NCBI GenBank assembly: GCA_002730875.1
Contig: PCBI01000016.1
Span: 124,001-188,000 of the forward strand
Length of the DNA: 64,000 nt
Source of the DNA: Spirochaetaceae bacterium
Lineage (GTDB): Bacteria > Spirochaetota > Leptospiria > Leptospirales > Leptonemataceae
Reading direction: 5' to 3'
This document shows positions 53,087 to 62,417 of the stretch, piece after piece (within the stretch, counting starts at the first letter, position 1; every line of letters starts with the position of its first letter). The notes under the pieces were generated by a model. That model saw only the letters and a list, made by a program, of their open reading frames with translations. It was not told the DNA's origin and ran no database searches. Made by a program: the position numbers and the translations under genes.

Positions 53087-54139
53087 ATGAAGAAGCTTTC
53101 GTTCGTCGATAAATACCTGACCCTGTGGATCTTTCTGGCCATGGCCGTTGGTATCGCACTGGGCGCTCTGTTTCCGTCCCTGCCTTCGCAGATGGAACTG
53201 GTCTCCTACGGACAGACCAACCTGGCGCTGGCCCTGGGTTTAATTCTGATGATGTACCCTCCGCTGGCCCGGGTGGACTATGCGAAGCTACCGGGCGTCT
53301 TCCGTAACTTGAAGGTGCTGGGATTATCCGTTGTGCTAAACTGGATCCTGGGCCCGCTTTTGATGTTTGGATTGGCTGCGTTATTCCTTCAGGGAAAGCC
53401 GGACTTAATGTCGGGGTTGATCCTCATAGGGTTGGCTCGCTGCATTGCCATGGTTCTGGTCTGGAACCATCTCGCGGATGGTAGCCCTGAATATGGAGCC
53501 GGACTCGTGGCCCTGAACAGTCTGTTTCAGATAGTGGCCTACGCCCCCCTGGCTTTCCTGTTTCTTACCTATCTGCCGGAGACATTTGGTCTGCCGTCCT
53601 TCCAGGTTGACATTACCATGGGCGAAATAGCGTTGAGCGTAGCAATATATCTGGGCATTCCTTTTCTGGCAGGTTTTCTCAGCAGAATGGTTCTTGTTTC
53701 TCGAAAAGGATTGGTTTGGTATGAAGAAAGCTTCCTACCTGCCATTGGTCCCATTACCCTGATTGCATTACTGTTTACTATCGTTCTTATGTTTTCGCTA
53801 AAAGGGAAGCAAATACTGACTCTCCCGCTTGACGTAGTTCAGGTTTCGATCCCATTGATGCTGTATTTCATTTGCATGTTTTTTCTGGCCTTCTTCGCGG
53901 GCCGGTTGCTAAAGGCCCGATATCCCGAAAATGCTGCGCTGTCCTTTACGGCAGCCGGCAACAATTTTGAGCTGGCCATCGCGGTGGCCATATCGGTATT
54001 CGGACTTAATTCAGGTCAGGCCTTTGCGGCGGTGCTCGGGCCTCTAATTGAAGTGCCGGCCCTTGTACTTCTGGTGCAAGTCTCTCGTTGGATGCACCGA
54101 AGACTGTATCCGAACGAAAACGGTACCGCACCGGCGTAG
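53087..54139 (+). CDS. acr3: Acr3-type arsenite efflux permease
   Basis: Ten membrane helices fit the ACR3 family, which exports As(III) by proton antiport. The essential cysteine is seen in GLARCIAMVLVWNHLADG (Cys119). Other family blocks are YPPLARVDYAKLP, LNSLFQIVAYAPLAFLFL and the C-terminal TAAGNNFELAIAVAISVFGLNSGQAFAAVLGPLIEVPALVLLV. The length of 350 residues is normal. It follows arsI by 53 bases. Confidence 0.95.
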   Translation: MKKLSFVDKYLTLWIFLAMAVGIALGALFPSLPSQMELVSYGQTNLALALGLILMMYPPLARVDYAKLPGVFRNLKVLGLSVVLNWILGPLLMFGLAALFLQGKPDLMSGLILIGLARCIAMVLVWNHLADGSPEYGAGLVALNSLFQIVAYAPLAFLFLTYLPETFGLPSFQVDITMGEIALSVAIYLGIPFLAGFLSRMVLVSRKGLVWYEESFLPAIGPITLIALLFTIVLMFSLKGKQILTLPLDVVQVSIPLMLYFICMFFLAFFAGRLLKARYPENAALSFTAAGNNFELAIAVAISVFGLNSGQAFAAVLGPLIEVPALVLLVQVSRWMHRRLYPNENGTAPA

Positions 54140-54287
54140 CGGCACAAAGGCTGGTATAACAAAAATCTGGAAGCTGCATTATCCCATGCAGTAATGCGTG
54201 CGGTATTGCCGATGCGAAAAGGAAAGATTTCCGGGTCGCGGCGCCTCGCGGATATGAGCGGACCACTTCTTAATTTAGGAAAAGACC

Positions 54288-55010
54288 ATGGACTGGAACC
54301 TACTGGACTACCGATACGAAGAAATGCGAAACCTGGCGGATTACATTCGACACAGACGCAGTGATAACCATACGCCCAGATTACTTTTTGTGTGCACTCA
54401 CAACTCCAGGAGAAGCCAGATCGCCCGCTCTATTGCGCCTTTGATTTTTCACAGGCTGGCCCGCCGATTGGATCCTCAGGCCGATAGCCCTTATGTCCAG
54501 GCCTACAGCGGAGGGAGCGAAGTTACCAGGGTTCATCCGAACACGGTGAAGGCTCTGCTTCGAGCCGGATTCGAGCTCAACGAAGGTAATCCTTCCATCG
54601 AAAAAAACGATTCCCCTGGAACGGATTCAGAGGCGCCCGCGAGGGAACCAGACCCCGTTGTGAGCGCCGAAGCCAATGCGAGCTCAGTGCAAAATGGTGG
54701 CGGTATGCAGGGGCCCGGCGAAAATCCCATGTATCGCCTGCGAGATCCGGAAGGACACTTTCTGGAACTGTTTTCGAAAAAGCTGGATCATCCCATGAAT
54801 CCCGGCAGCCATTTTGCCGCCATCATGGTATGCTCCAGCGCAGACGAAGCCTGCCCGGTAGTGTCGGGCGCGGATCTTCGGATTTCCCTACCCTTCGAGG
54901 ACCCGGGAATAAGCGATGGCCAACCAGGTGCCGATGCAAGCTACGATGCTGCTATGCAGGCAATTGCCCGGGATCTGTACTGTATATTCAATCTGGCTTT
55001 GCGGCCTTAG
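54288..55010 (+). CDS. LMW-phosphatase-type arsenate reductase-like protein with central insertion
   Basis: The P-loop CTHNSRRS (Cys36, Arg42) and the C-terminal block FAAIMVCSSADEACPVVSGADLRISLPFEDP match a group of LMW-protein-tyrosine-phosphatase-like proteins often found with arsenic genes. Such proteins probably reduce arsenate through Cys36 and the later cysteines (Cys182, Cys189). Between the two parts (about 101-142) lies a low-complexity Ser/Glu/Asn/Gly/Pro-rich stretch that I do not recall in relatives; it looks disordered. Last gene of the operon, 148 bases behind acr3. Confidence 0.8.
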   Translation: MDWNLLDYRYEEMRNLADYIRHRRSDNHTPRLLFVCTHNSRRSQIARSIAPLIFHRLARRLDPQADSPYVQAYSGGSEVTRVHPNTVKALLRAGFELNEGNPSIEKNDSPGTDSEAPAREPDPVVSAEANASSVQNGGGMQGPGENPMYRLRDPEGHFLELFSKKLDHPMNPGSHFAAIMVCSSADEACPVVSGADLRISLPFEDPGISDGQPGADASYDAAMQAIARDLYCIFNLALRP

Positions 55011-55086
55011 TGTTACTTGCTGGCGCCTGGGAGCCTTGCCGGCATTGAAGCAGTTCGTTTGGATTTAGATTGGCGGGGCTTCGTTA

Positions 55087-56412
55087 TCAATACATGTCGT
55101 ATCTTCGGTAGGTGCATTCCAGCGGGCCGTTATAGAGGGTGAGCTTCTTTGAGGGCTTTAAGCCAATCCGTTTCATGGCTTCTTTATTGGAAGAAAGCAC
55201 CCATACGCTCCAACCCTTGAATGACCTTTTCATTGTATCGCCCAGTTCCTTGTAGAAGGCGGCCGCATCTTCCAGACTCATGCGCTCTCCGTACGGCGGG
55301 TTGATAATGGCCGTTCCACCGGCCCCGGGCTCCGCAATAGAAAAGGCATCAGAGAATGCATCTCTGGTTTCGAAAAGAATATGACTGGAAGTCAGGCCCA
55401 TCGCCTTTCGGTTACTCTTTGCAATTTCCATGGCCTTCCACGATCGATCGCTTCCGCGAAACAGAGGCGACTGCCCGGGCGCCGACAACCGGCCCTCCTG
55501 CGAATCGGCGACGACGATTTTTTCCTCCGTCACAGGCTGATCGGTGGCTTCTGATTGTTCGTTCCCTGTCCCGGTCGCATCCGTCAGAGGCGCCGGCGGG
55601 TTATCGGGGATGTCTGACCCGGACTGTGAAAAACTCTTCTTTAAAAACTCGGTCCACCTGCCTTTTTCCTGCTGGCGGACAGTGCGATGAGTCTTCTCAA
55701 AGTAGTTCCTCCAGTTCTCAAAGGCATGGACCTCCCGGAACACTCCACAGGGAAGATCATACCGAATCATAAAGGCCTCGATGGGCAGAGTACCGGAGCC
55801 GCACATGAAATCGTAGAAAGGTTTCTCAGGATCAGGTTCGGCGAGCAGAACCATTCCCGCGGCCAGTACCTCGGAAAGGGGAGCTATATCTGCACGAACT
55901 CGGTATCCACGCCGGTGCAGCGAACCGCCCGCCGCATCCAGAGATATTGTGCAATCCTGCTCGTGGATATGTAGATGAATGCGAATATCGGCCTCTTTCA
56001 GCGATACGTCCGGGCGCTTTCCTGTCTTTGACCGAAACTCATCGCATACCGCATCCTTCAGTTTGAGTGCGGCGTAATGGGAATTGGAAAAGATCCGGGA
56101 GTGCACCGCCGAATCCACGGCGATGGTTTTGTTTACTGCAAAAAGCTCGTTCCAGGAAACGGAACGTCCCAGGTCGTATAGATCTTTCTGATCCGCAATT
56201 CGGGTAGAGGCAAGCTGCAAAAGCACCCTTACAGCGGTGCGCAGTCGGTAGCAACACCGATACATTAACTCGAAATCGCCGGAAAACAAAACCGCGCCGT
56301 GTTGCTTATCCACGTTCTTCGCGCCCAGGGTCTGAAGCTCCTGGACCAGAACGTCTTCCAGGCCTCTCAGGGTTGTGGCCTTAAGCTTGAGAATGGATTT
56401 TGCGCTCACCAT
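55087..56412 (-). CDS. THUMP-domain SAM-dependent RNA (guanine-N2) methyltransferase, RlmL-N-like
   Basis: The order is an N-terminal THUMP region starting LKATTLRGLEDVLVQELQ with ISLDAAGGSLHRRGYR, then a class I methyltransferase with FYDFMCGSGTLPIEAFMI, and the catalytic NPPYGER motif. This is the layout of the YcbY/RlmL N-terminal half, which modifies G2445 of 23S rRNA. Between the two blocks lies an insertion of about 65 residues rich in Ser/Pro/Asp/Thr (from SQSGSDIPDN to LFRGSDRSW), likely disordered. I chose ATG 56412; the TTG at 56490 gives a longer leader without family similarity. Confidence 0.88.
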   Translation of the reverse strand: MVSAKSILKLKATTLRGLEDVLVQELQTLGAKNVDKQHGAVLFSGDFELMYRCCYRLRTAVRVLLQLASTRIADQKDLYDLGRSVSWNELFAVNKTIAVDSAVHSRIFSNSHYAALKLKDAVCDEFRSKTGKRPDVSLKEADIRIHLHIHEQDCTISLDAAGGSLHRRGYRVRADIAPLSEVLAAGMVLLAEPDPEKPFYDFMCGSGTLPIEAFMIRYDLPCGVFREVHAFENWRNYFEKTHRTVRQQEKGRWTEFLKKSFSQSGSDIPDNPPAPLTDATGTGNEQSEATDQPVTEEKIVVADSQEGRLSAPGQSPLFRGSDRSWKAMEIAKSNRKAMGLTSSHILFETRDAFSDAFSIAEPGAGGTAIINPPYGERMSLEDAAAFYKELGDTMKRSFKGWSVWVLSSNKEAMKRIGLKPSKKLTLYNGPLECTYRRYDMY

Positions 56413-56540
56413 TGCATGTTTGCCATGGGCCCGGGCAGGTCCAGAGAATTGCGGGGCCTTTTCGGCGACCCCGGCTAACGCAGATATCAAAGGCAGTCTT
56501 CCAGAAATTAAAGGAATGCCAGATAGGGGACGGTTAAGGG

Positions 56541-56575
56541 CAAAAAAGAAAAAGACGGACCCATTCGGATCCGCC
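56541..56575 (-). terminator. Rho-independent terminator of the FcpA-like gene
   Basis: On the minus strand GGCGGATCC pairs with GGGTCCGTC through a four-base loop, with two GU pairs, followed by TTTTTCTTTTTT. It is 100 bases after the stop at 56675. A second stem (56611-56643, GGTGGAAACCGG and CCGGCTTCCACC) precedes it. Confidence 0.85.
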
Positions 56576-56674
56576 TTCGCTGTAAGGCCTTTAGCAGTCG
56601 CCTATGACAGGGTGGAAACCGGAGGCCAGAACCGGCTTCCACCTTATTGTGCAGTCAGGTGCGATACCGCCGAA

Positions 56675-57559
56675 TCAAGGCATTACTGAGATGATCTCAT
56701 CGCGGTTTACAAGGTTTACAACATGCTTGTATTCCGCACTGGTCTTGCCATATTTCAATTCAGCTGCACGCAGCAGGTGCACATTCTTTTTGTATCGGAA
56801 CCGGAACATTTGGTCTTCTGTTCCCATTCCATACTTCTTGATCATGTTCTCCTGGAACGCATAGCACTGAGACAGATACTTGTGCGCAGGATACTCTTTT
56901 TCGTTCTCGTCAATCTCAAGATATAGCTCGAGAATTGGGATCGACTGCGGCAGATTGCCCAGGTCATACTGATACATTACCCAGTTACGATATACTGCGG
57001 AGATCAATCTCTTGAACGCTTGCTGCTCACGCAGGTTGGGGTTGCGAATCTCATCCATGTGGTTGATGGCTCGCGTGAAATAGGTTACCGCTTCCAGTTT
57101 GGCCTTGCGCTTCATGCGATTGATCTTTCGCTCTTCTTGCGCCTTGCGGTCGATTACCTGCCAGTACCATTTCTCGTTCAGGTGTTTGGCTTCTTCTTGC
57201 TGCTTGCGAAAAAGCTCTACTTCATCACGCATCTTGATGATAGTATTCACACCGGACTGATACATGGACAGGGCCAGTCTGTATTTATTGTTTGCAAAAG
57301 CTTTAGAAAGTTGATGCAACTCGGAGAAAGCAGGATCGTAATCACGATAGTCCGCATTTTTCCAGAGCTCTTCTGCTCTCAGGTTTCGATCCCGAATTTC
57401 TTTCTCTGCATCAGAAAGCTGAGTTTCGTCAACTTCCTCGGATACCAGCTCGCCCGGGGTGGGTTCCAGAGGAGTGGGGTTGGCCGGATTTGTAGGTTCC
57501 TCGCCGTATACTGAGCTTACTACAAATACCAGGGATAAAAGCAATGCTGCTTTCTTCAT
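56675..57559 (-). CDS. Flagellar coiling protein-like (FcpA candidate), exported
   Basis: The ATG at 57559 gives a clean signal peptide ([20 protein letters not shown]). A Pro/Glu/Thr-rich stretch (about 20-45) follows, then an all-helical region of about 250 residues rich in Tyr, Glu, Lys and Arg: [70 protein letters not shown]. The later part resembles tetratricopeptide-like helix pairs. Size, leader and TPR-like content fit FcpA of Leptospira, a filament sheath protein needed for coiled flagella. I base this on the general outline rather than on a memorised alignment. A monocistronic unit with a strong terminator. Confidence 0.55.
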   Translation of the reverse strand: MKKAALLLSLVFVVSSVYGEEPTNPANPTPLEPTPGELVSEEVDETQLSDAEKEIRDRNLRAEELWKNADYRDYDPAFSELHQLSKAFANNKYRLALSMYQSGVNTIIKMRDEVELFRKQQEEAKHLNEKWYWQVIDRKAQEERKINRMKRKAKLEAVTYFTRAINHMDEIRNPNLREQQAFKRLISAVYRNWVMYQYDLGNLPQSIPILELYLEIDENEKEYPAHKYLSQCYAFQENMIKKYGMGTEDQMFRFRYKKNVHLLRAAELKYGKTSAEYKHVVNLVNRDEIISVMP

Positions 57560-57762
57560 ATCTCGCACCTTACCTGTCATTGTTTTTGGATTCCTTCCTG
57601 CCATATTGCCATTTCGATGCCCGAAATTGCCGCACGGCCGGATTTTCCTCCGTTCACGGTATTCTATCGGGATTTTATGGGCGCAAATCAACGGTAGCAG
57701 ATAAATATTTCCGGGGAATTCATTTTTTTCTTTTGCTCATAGGAGCCTTTTGAATCCCCTTT

Positions 57763-58677
57763 ATGTCAGATATGACGGCCCCGGATCCAGGAAAAAAGAA
57801 AGAAAATGGAGCGGCAAGCCTTAGAAGCCGCCTGCAGGCCCATGCCCCCCGGTACGGCGTGGAAGGATGCCCTGTCTGCCAGGGCCTGGGCATAGTCTTC
57901 GATCCCCAGGCCGGCAAAATGGGCGCCTATGAGCTCTGTCAGTGTAACAAGAAACGTTGCCAGTGCGGCGGACAGGCTCCCTTTATGTATTTCGATGAGT
58001 CCCACAATGCCATGGTACCCTGCCCGGCCCGGGAAGCCTATCTGGCTCTGGAGCGGATCATTCGACTGAATCGAAATTCCGGGGTGCCGGCCCGATTCCA
58101 GAATCGATTCCTGGATACCCTGGATACGAAGGATCCGGGCATCAGCCTGCTCATTGCCATGGATCATGCCGTGGAAATCATCTACCAGTACGGAAGAAGA
58201 AAGGACCCGGATGCCCCTGACATTCAGGGCCTCTACCTTTACGGCTCCACCGGCACCGGAAAAACCCACATTGCCTGCACCATCGTAAATGAGCTCATTC
58301 GTCTCTATCAGGTGGAAGCTCATTATGCCAAGATCAGCCGGGACATTTTGAACCGGATACGGGAGTCTTTCAATACCTCCAGCGATTCCTACGGCATGGG
58401 TGGCCGGATTGAAAAGGAACTGGCATCCTACGAGGCGCTGGTCATCGACGATTTCGGAGTTCACCGGGAAAGCCCCTGGGTGAACTCGACTTTGTACGAT
58501 CTAATCGACAGCCGTTATGAAAAGAATCTACTCACGATCCTGACCTCCAATGAGCCCATGGATTCCTGGAAAGATCTGTTCGGCGGCCGGGTATACTCCC
58601 GGCTCAAGCAGGTATGTATTGAGATCCATCTGGATGGCGAGGATTACCGCCTGCGGGAGAGCCGCTCTATCTCATGA
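57763..58677 (+). CDS. DnaC/DnaI-like helicase-loader ATPase with N-terminal cysteine cluster
   Basis: An AAA+ ATPase of the DnaC/IstB type. Walker A is GSTGTGKT (161-168), Walker B is LVIDD (226-230), and sensor I is TSN (261-263). The N-terminal 100 residues hold a putative zinc site: Cys36, Cys39, Cys59, Cys61, Cys66, Cys68 and Cys87 (CPVC, CQC, CQCGG, CPAR). Bacillus DnaI also has an N-terminal zinc domain that binds the replicative helicase, so a helicase-loader role is reasonable. It overlaps folK by four bases (ATGA). Confidence 0.82.
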   Translation: MSDMTAPDPGKKKENGAASLRSRLQAHAPRYGVEGCPVCQGLGIVFDPQAGKMGAYELCQCNKKRCQCGGQAPFMYFDESHNAMVPCPAREAYLALERIIRLNRNSGVPARFQNRFLDTLDTKDPGISLLIAMDHAVEIIYQYGRRKDPDAPDIQGLYLYGSTGTGKTHIACTIVNELIRLYQVEAHYAKISRDILNRIRESFNTSSDSYGMGGRIEKELASYEALVIDDFGVHRESPWVNSTLYDLIDSRYEKNLLTILTSNEPMDSWKDLFGGRVYSRLKQVCIEIHLDGEDYRLRESRSIS

Positions 58678-59135
58678 GCCCGGATCGACAATGGGTAGAA
58701 TGCTACCTCTCACTGGGCAGCAATATGGGCAAGCGTCGGGCTCACCTGGCCCATGCGGATTATCTCATCACCCATAATCCGAAAATCGACATACTGGACC
58801 GCTCGCAGATATTGGATAATCCCCCGCTGCTGATCGAAGACCAGCCTGCATTCCTTAACCAGGTTTTTCGGGTGCGAACCCTGCTGGGACCTTATGAGCT
58901 GCTGGATACACTCAAAGAATACGAAGCGGCCATTGGAAGAGTCAAAAGGATTCGATTCGGTCCCCGGGAAATTGATCTGGATATCCTGACCTACGGAGAA
59001 CTGCGGCTGGACTCGGACCGATTAACCATCCCCCATCCTGGACTTCGGGACCGGGAGTACCTGCGTATTCTACTTGCGGAATTTAACACAACGCCGGAGA
59101 ATCTGCTGAATCGGGCAACAAGGAGCGAGATTTGA
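58674..59135 (+). CDS. folK: 2-amino-4-hydroxy-6-hydroxymethyldihydropteridine pyrophosphokinase
   Basis: FolK pyrophosphorylates the pterin in folate synthesis. The signature YLSLGSNMGKRRAHLAHA, FLNQVFRVRTLLGPYELLDTLKEYEAAIGR and RFGPREIDLDILTYG is standard, as are PHPGLRDREYLRILLAEF-type residues. Its 153 residues are normal. It overlaps the loader gene upstream by four bases and the acyltransferase gene downstream by four bases. Confidence 0.95.
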   Translation: MSPDRQWVECYLSLGSNMGKRRAHLAHADYLITHNPKIDILDRSQILDNPPLLIEDQPAFLNQVFRVRTLLGPYELLDTLKEYEAAIGRVKRIRFGPREIDLDILTYGELRLDSDRLTIPHPGLRDREYLRILLAEFNTTPENLLNRATRSEI

Positions 59136-60742
59136 GAATTCCAGTGCTGGGAAAACTGTTCGGCCGCAAGAAAGAAGGCTACTCCTATCGAGTATACAGG
59201 AGTATTCATTCCCATCGACGCAAGGCGGGGATTTTCTATTTTCCCTTTCGCTGGTTGTTTCGCACTGCGGCCCGAATTCAGCATTCCGAGATCGATGTCA
59301 TCGGCCTGGAAAACATTCCGCCGGACGGATCCGTCCTTCTGGTAGGCAATCATCCCAACTCATTTCTGGACTATTTTAATCTGTTAACTGTGGTTAGGCA
59401 TCCCATCGCCACCGCCGCCAAAGATACCCTTACAAAAGTACCTGTTTTTGGTCCTCTTATGCGGGACCATGCGCTGTTTATTCCAATTGCGCGCAAGCAG
59501 GACCAGTCGCTGACAAAGGTGTCCGAAGAAGAGCGCAAGCAGGCAAATGACCAGTCCATTCAGGTTCTGGTGGACCATCTTGTGGACGGTCGACTGTTCA
59601 ATATATATGCGGAAGGTCGCTCCACCGATTCACGGAAGCTAAACAAGATCAAGTTGGGTTTCATGTTCGCGGTAATCCAGGCAGAAAAGCAATTTAACTT
59701 TCGCCTGAATCTGAAGATCGTTCCTTACGGTTACTACTACGATCGAATCAACAAGTTCCAGAGCTCGGTTTGTCTGATCTTTGGAAAGCCATTTCGCATT
59801 CGCGACCTGGTGGATTTACCGGAAGACTACATGTCGCAAAGCGAATCCAGACGCAATGATCTGGAAAAGCGTATCATGGTCGAAGGCAAGCGCCGACTGG
59901 AATCAGAAATCAACGATCTAATCATCTCCATCAATGATTTGAGCTTGATCGACATTATCGATGAGGCCACCGCCCTGCTCATTCTAACTCCGGTTAAGTA
60001 CATGAATTCCTTTGGAAATATAAAGGAGAAGTACCGGTTAAGCAAAAATCTTTCGGACAAGTTTCAACTGGCCGCTAAATCCGACGAAGGGCGGAAGCGT
60101 CTGGAGACTCTGAAGGATACCATTCGCGCCTACCGAAAGAAGCTCAAGTCCGCCAACCTCAGGGATGCCGTTGTAAGACGAGAAAAATCCAAGTCTGCGC
60201 TGGGCTTTGGACTATTGAGCCTGCTACAGGGCATTCTGCTTCTACCTCTGATCATTCCAGGCTACATCACCAGCTTTCTGCCCCGCCGCATCGCCGGACT
60301 CAGCCGAAAGTACATCATCGATATCAAGAAGATGCCACGTGTGGACGGAGACGAAAAGGCAGTGCTGGGAGCCTTCTTTACTTCCGTTCTGAACTACCCG
60401 GCGCTGGCCGGGTTGACCTACTGGGCCCTGACCAGGTTCGCCTGGCCTCCCCTGTCGCAATGGGCCGCGCAGTGGCCGGAGCAAGCCTTTCCGGCAGGAA
60501 CCATAAGCTATCTACTGGGTAGTCATCCGCAACTCACGGCGGTTTTGATTTCCATTCTGGCATTTTTCTTTTTGATCTGGCTCTGGGGCTTCTCGGTGCG
60601 ACGAGGGCGTCGGTTCAGAACCGGTCTGCGCTGGTTTGGAGATATGATTACCTCTGTCTTCCGGGAAAAGAAGCTGGAGCCCTTTCGGGAATTGCGATAT
60701 CAGATCATCGATGAGATCGATGGTATAATGGAAGACTATTAG
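59132..60742 (+). CDS. PlsC-like glycerolipid acyltransferase with C-terminal membrane region
   Basis: The acyltransferase block is NHPNSFLD (73-80), with His74 and Asp80 as HX5D, followed by PVFGPLMRDHALFIPIAR and AEGRSTDS, the usual glycerolipid acyltransferase motif. The protein continues for over 300 residues, with a coiled middle part and several hydrophobic helices (about 355-385, 410-430, 462-490). Members add acyl chains to glycerol-3-phosphate or lysophospholipids. The TTG start overlaps the folK stop and has AAGGAG seven bases upstream, so the start is well supported. Confidence 0.85.
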   Translation: MRIPVLGKLFGRKKEGYSYRVYRSIHSHRRKAGIFYFPFRWLFRTAARIQHSEIDVIGLENIPPDGSVLLVGNHPNSFLDYFNLLTVVRHPIATAAKDTLTKVPVFGPLMRDHALFIPIARKQDQSLTKVSEEERKQANDQSIQVLVDHLVDGRLFNIYAEGRSTDSRKLNKIKLGFMFAVIQAEKQFNFRLNLKIVPYGYYYDRINKFQSSVCLIFGKPFRIRDLVDLPEDYMSQSESRRNDLEKRIMVEGKRRLESEINDLIISINDLSLIDIIDEATALLILTPVKYMNSFGNIKEKYRLSKNLSDKFQLAAKSDEGRKRLETLKDTIRAYRKKLKSANLRDAVVRREKSKSALGFGLLSLLQGILLLPLIIPGYITSFLPRRIAGLSRKYIIDIKKMPRVDGDEKAVLGAFFTSVLNYPALAGLTYWALTRFAWPPLSQWAAQWPEQAFPAGTISYLLGSHPQLTAVLISILAFFFLIWLWGFSVRRGRRFRTGLRWFGDMITSVFREKKLEPFRELRYQIIDEIDGIMEDY

Positions 60743-60901
60743 AGTCCGAAGGCGCCCGGAAAGCCTTCCCCGCCCCCCAGGTCGGCCACAGCACGGCCTA
60801 CCGTCTGGTGATGACCTGAAGCGAGCGGTCTTTTGTCGGGCCCGTGCTCTGAGGCTCCGGAATCCGAGGCTCCGAAGGGCAAATAGGCGTTTCTTATCCC
60901 C

Positions 60902-62188
60902 TTAGATCCCGGCAAGCGCCGATGAATCCAGATCGGACACCGAAACATCCTTCTGCTCGCCGGTCTTTAGATTCTTAATACGAATGGCATCGTTTGCCAG
61001 TTCTTCCGGGCCCATTACACCGGCATGGCTGTGCCCCTTTTTCTCGGCCAGATCGAATTGCTTGCCGAGCTTGCGGTTACCGTCCAGGGCAAGCTCCACC
61101 TGGATTCCGGCTGACCGAAGCCTGGCCGCCACCTTTTCTGTATCCCGGGCCAAATCCTCGGAAAACATGGTGAGAAAAAGCGAGCTCTTTTCGTTCAGCG
61201 CGGGTCTCAGGTTATGCACCTCCAGAAAATCCTGAAGGGTAACGTCACCCATTCCAAAGCCAACGGCCGGTATGGTTTCCTTGCCGAACTGAGAAAGCAG
61301 CTTATCGTAGCGACCGCCGCCAAACAAAGCCCGCGCATTGGATGGATCGGTGTCGTTCATTTCGAAAACAAGGCCGGTGTAGTAATCGAAGCCGCGCACA
61401 ATGCCGGGATCAAACTTGAACGACTCTACGGATACGTGCTCCGACAGCCGGTCGCGAATCTCCCGCAGATACTCCAGAATGGGGTTTCCATCGGCCTTTT
61501 CCAGGGAAAGCTCGTAAAACGTCTCTACCCGCTGAACCAGATCCTTCTTCTGCCATTGGCCGCCCAGATCGTCCACCGTCTTGCGAAAGTCTTCCGGATT
61601 CAGCTTCTCCTTCTTGTCCAGGATTCGCCCCAGTTCGCGGAGCTGGTCCCCGTTCAGCTCGGAAAAGCTGTGGTCCAGAAGCCGGCGATCGCTAAAGCGC
61701 AGCACATAGTCGGTAGGCGCCGCGCCGTATTCCTTCATAATGTCGCATGCCAGGGCCAGAACTTCCACATCGCCGGAAATGGCATCGGATCCCAGCAAAT
61801 CTACATTAAGTTGATAGAACTCCCGCAATCGACCGCGACCGGGCCTTTCGTAGCGCATGAAGTTGGCGATGGAAAACCAGCGAAGAGGCAGTATATATTG
61901 CTGGGGTCGGCTGCTCACCATACGAGCAAGCGTGGGAGTCATCTCGGGTCTGATGGCGACCTTCCGTTCGCCTCGGTCGGTGAAGATATAGAGCTGTTCG
62001 CTTACGATTTCTTCTGAGGACTTGCGTAAATAGAGATCCAGGTACTCGAGCACGGGGGCCCCATATTCCCGGTAGCCGAACCTTTCGCACACCGATCGCT
62101 GTTTTTGCGCCATCCAGTTGCGAAAGTCCATATCGTCTGGATAAAAGTCTCTTGTTCCTGGATAGGCCTTCAGCCCTGGATTTGCCAT
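60902..62188 (-). CDS. hisS: Histidyl-tRNA synthetase
   Basis: This class II synthetase charges tRNA-His. Motifs seen: AIRPEMTPTLARMV, motif 2 in FMRYERPGRGRLREFYQLNVDLLG, the HisA block IVRGFDYYTGLVFEM, and ALFGGGRYDKLLSQFGKETIPAVGFGMGDV. A C-terminal anticodon-binding domain (about 335-428) follows. Length 428 residues, normal. It has about 230 bases of non-coding sequence upstream with no T-box or other recognised leader. Confidence 0.97.
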   Translation of the reverse strand: MANPGLKAYPGTRDFYPDDMDFRNWMAQKQRSVCERFGYREYGAPVLEYLDLYLRKSSEEIVSEQLYIFTDRGERKVAIRPEMTPTLARMVSSRPQQYILPLRWFSIANFMRYERPGRGRLREFYQLNVDLLGSDAISGDVEVLALACDIMKEYGAAPTDYVLRFSDRRLLDHSFSELNGDQLRELGRILDKKEKLNPEDFRKTVDDLGGQWQKKDLVQRVETFYELSLEKADGNPILEYLREIRDRLSEHVSVESFKFDPGIVRGFDYYTGLVFEMNDTDPSNARALFGGGRYDKLLSQFGKETIPAVGFGMGDVTLQDFLEVHNLRPALNEKSSLFLTMFSEDLARDTEKVAARLRSAGIQVELALDGNRKLGKQFDLAEKKGHSHAGVMGPEELANDAIRIKNLKTGEQKDVSVSDLDSSALAGI

Positions 62189-62417
62189 GAATTCCTCGTT
62201 AAGATGAATTGATCTTTCTGCTGCAGGCGAAATGATTTTCTGGCCAGGTATATCCGCACCCGGCTCGCTTCATGCACCGGCCTCGGGCTTTGAACCTGAC
62301 GGCGCGGAATCATCAAAGAAATCTGTTGCGGGTCGCACCTGCGAAGGCGGCTGGCACAGGCCCAGCACGGAAACCGGATACTGACGAAGCCCTGCCAGAA
62401 ATCGTCAGACGGTCTCT

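Noticed and set aside
60743..60901. Repeated GAGGCTCCG words between the acyltransferase gene and hisS
   Set aside because: Only two short copies; no ORF or RNA gene supported.
62189..62417. Possible T-box or leader before hisS
   Set aside because: No T-box core, specifier stem or terminator/antiterminator pair was visible.
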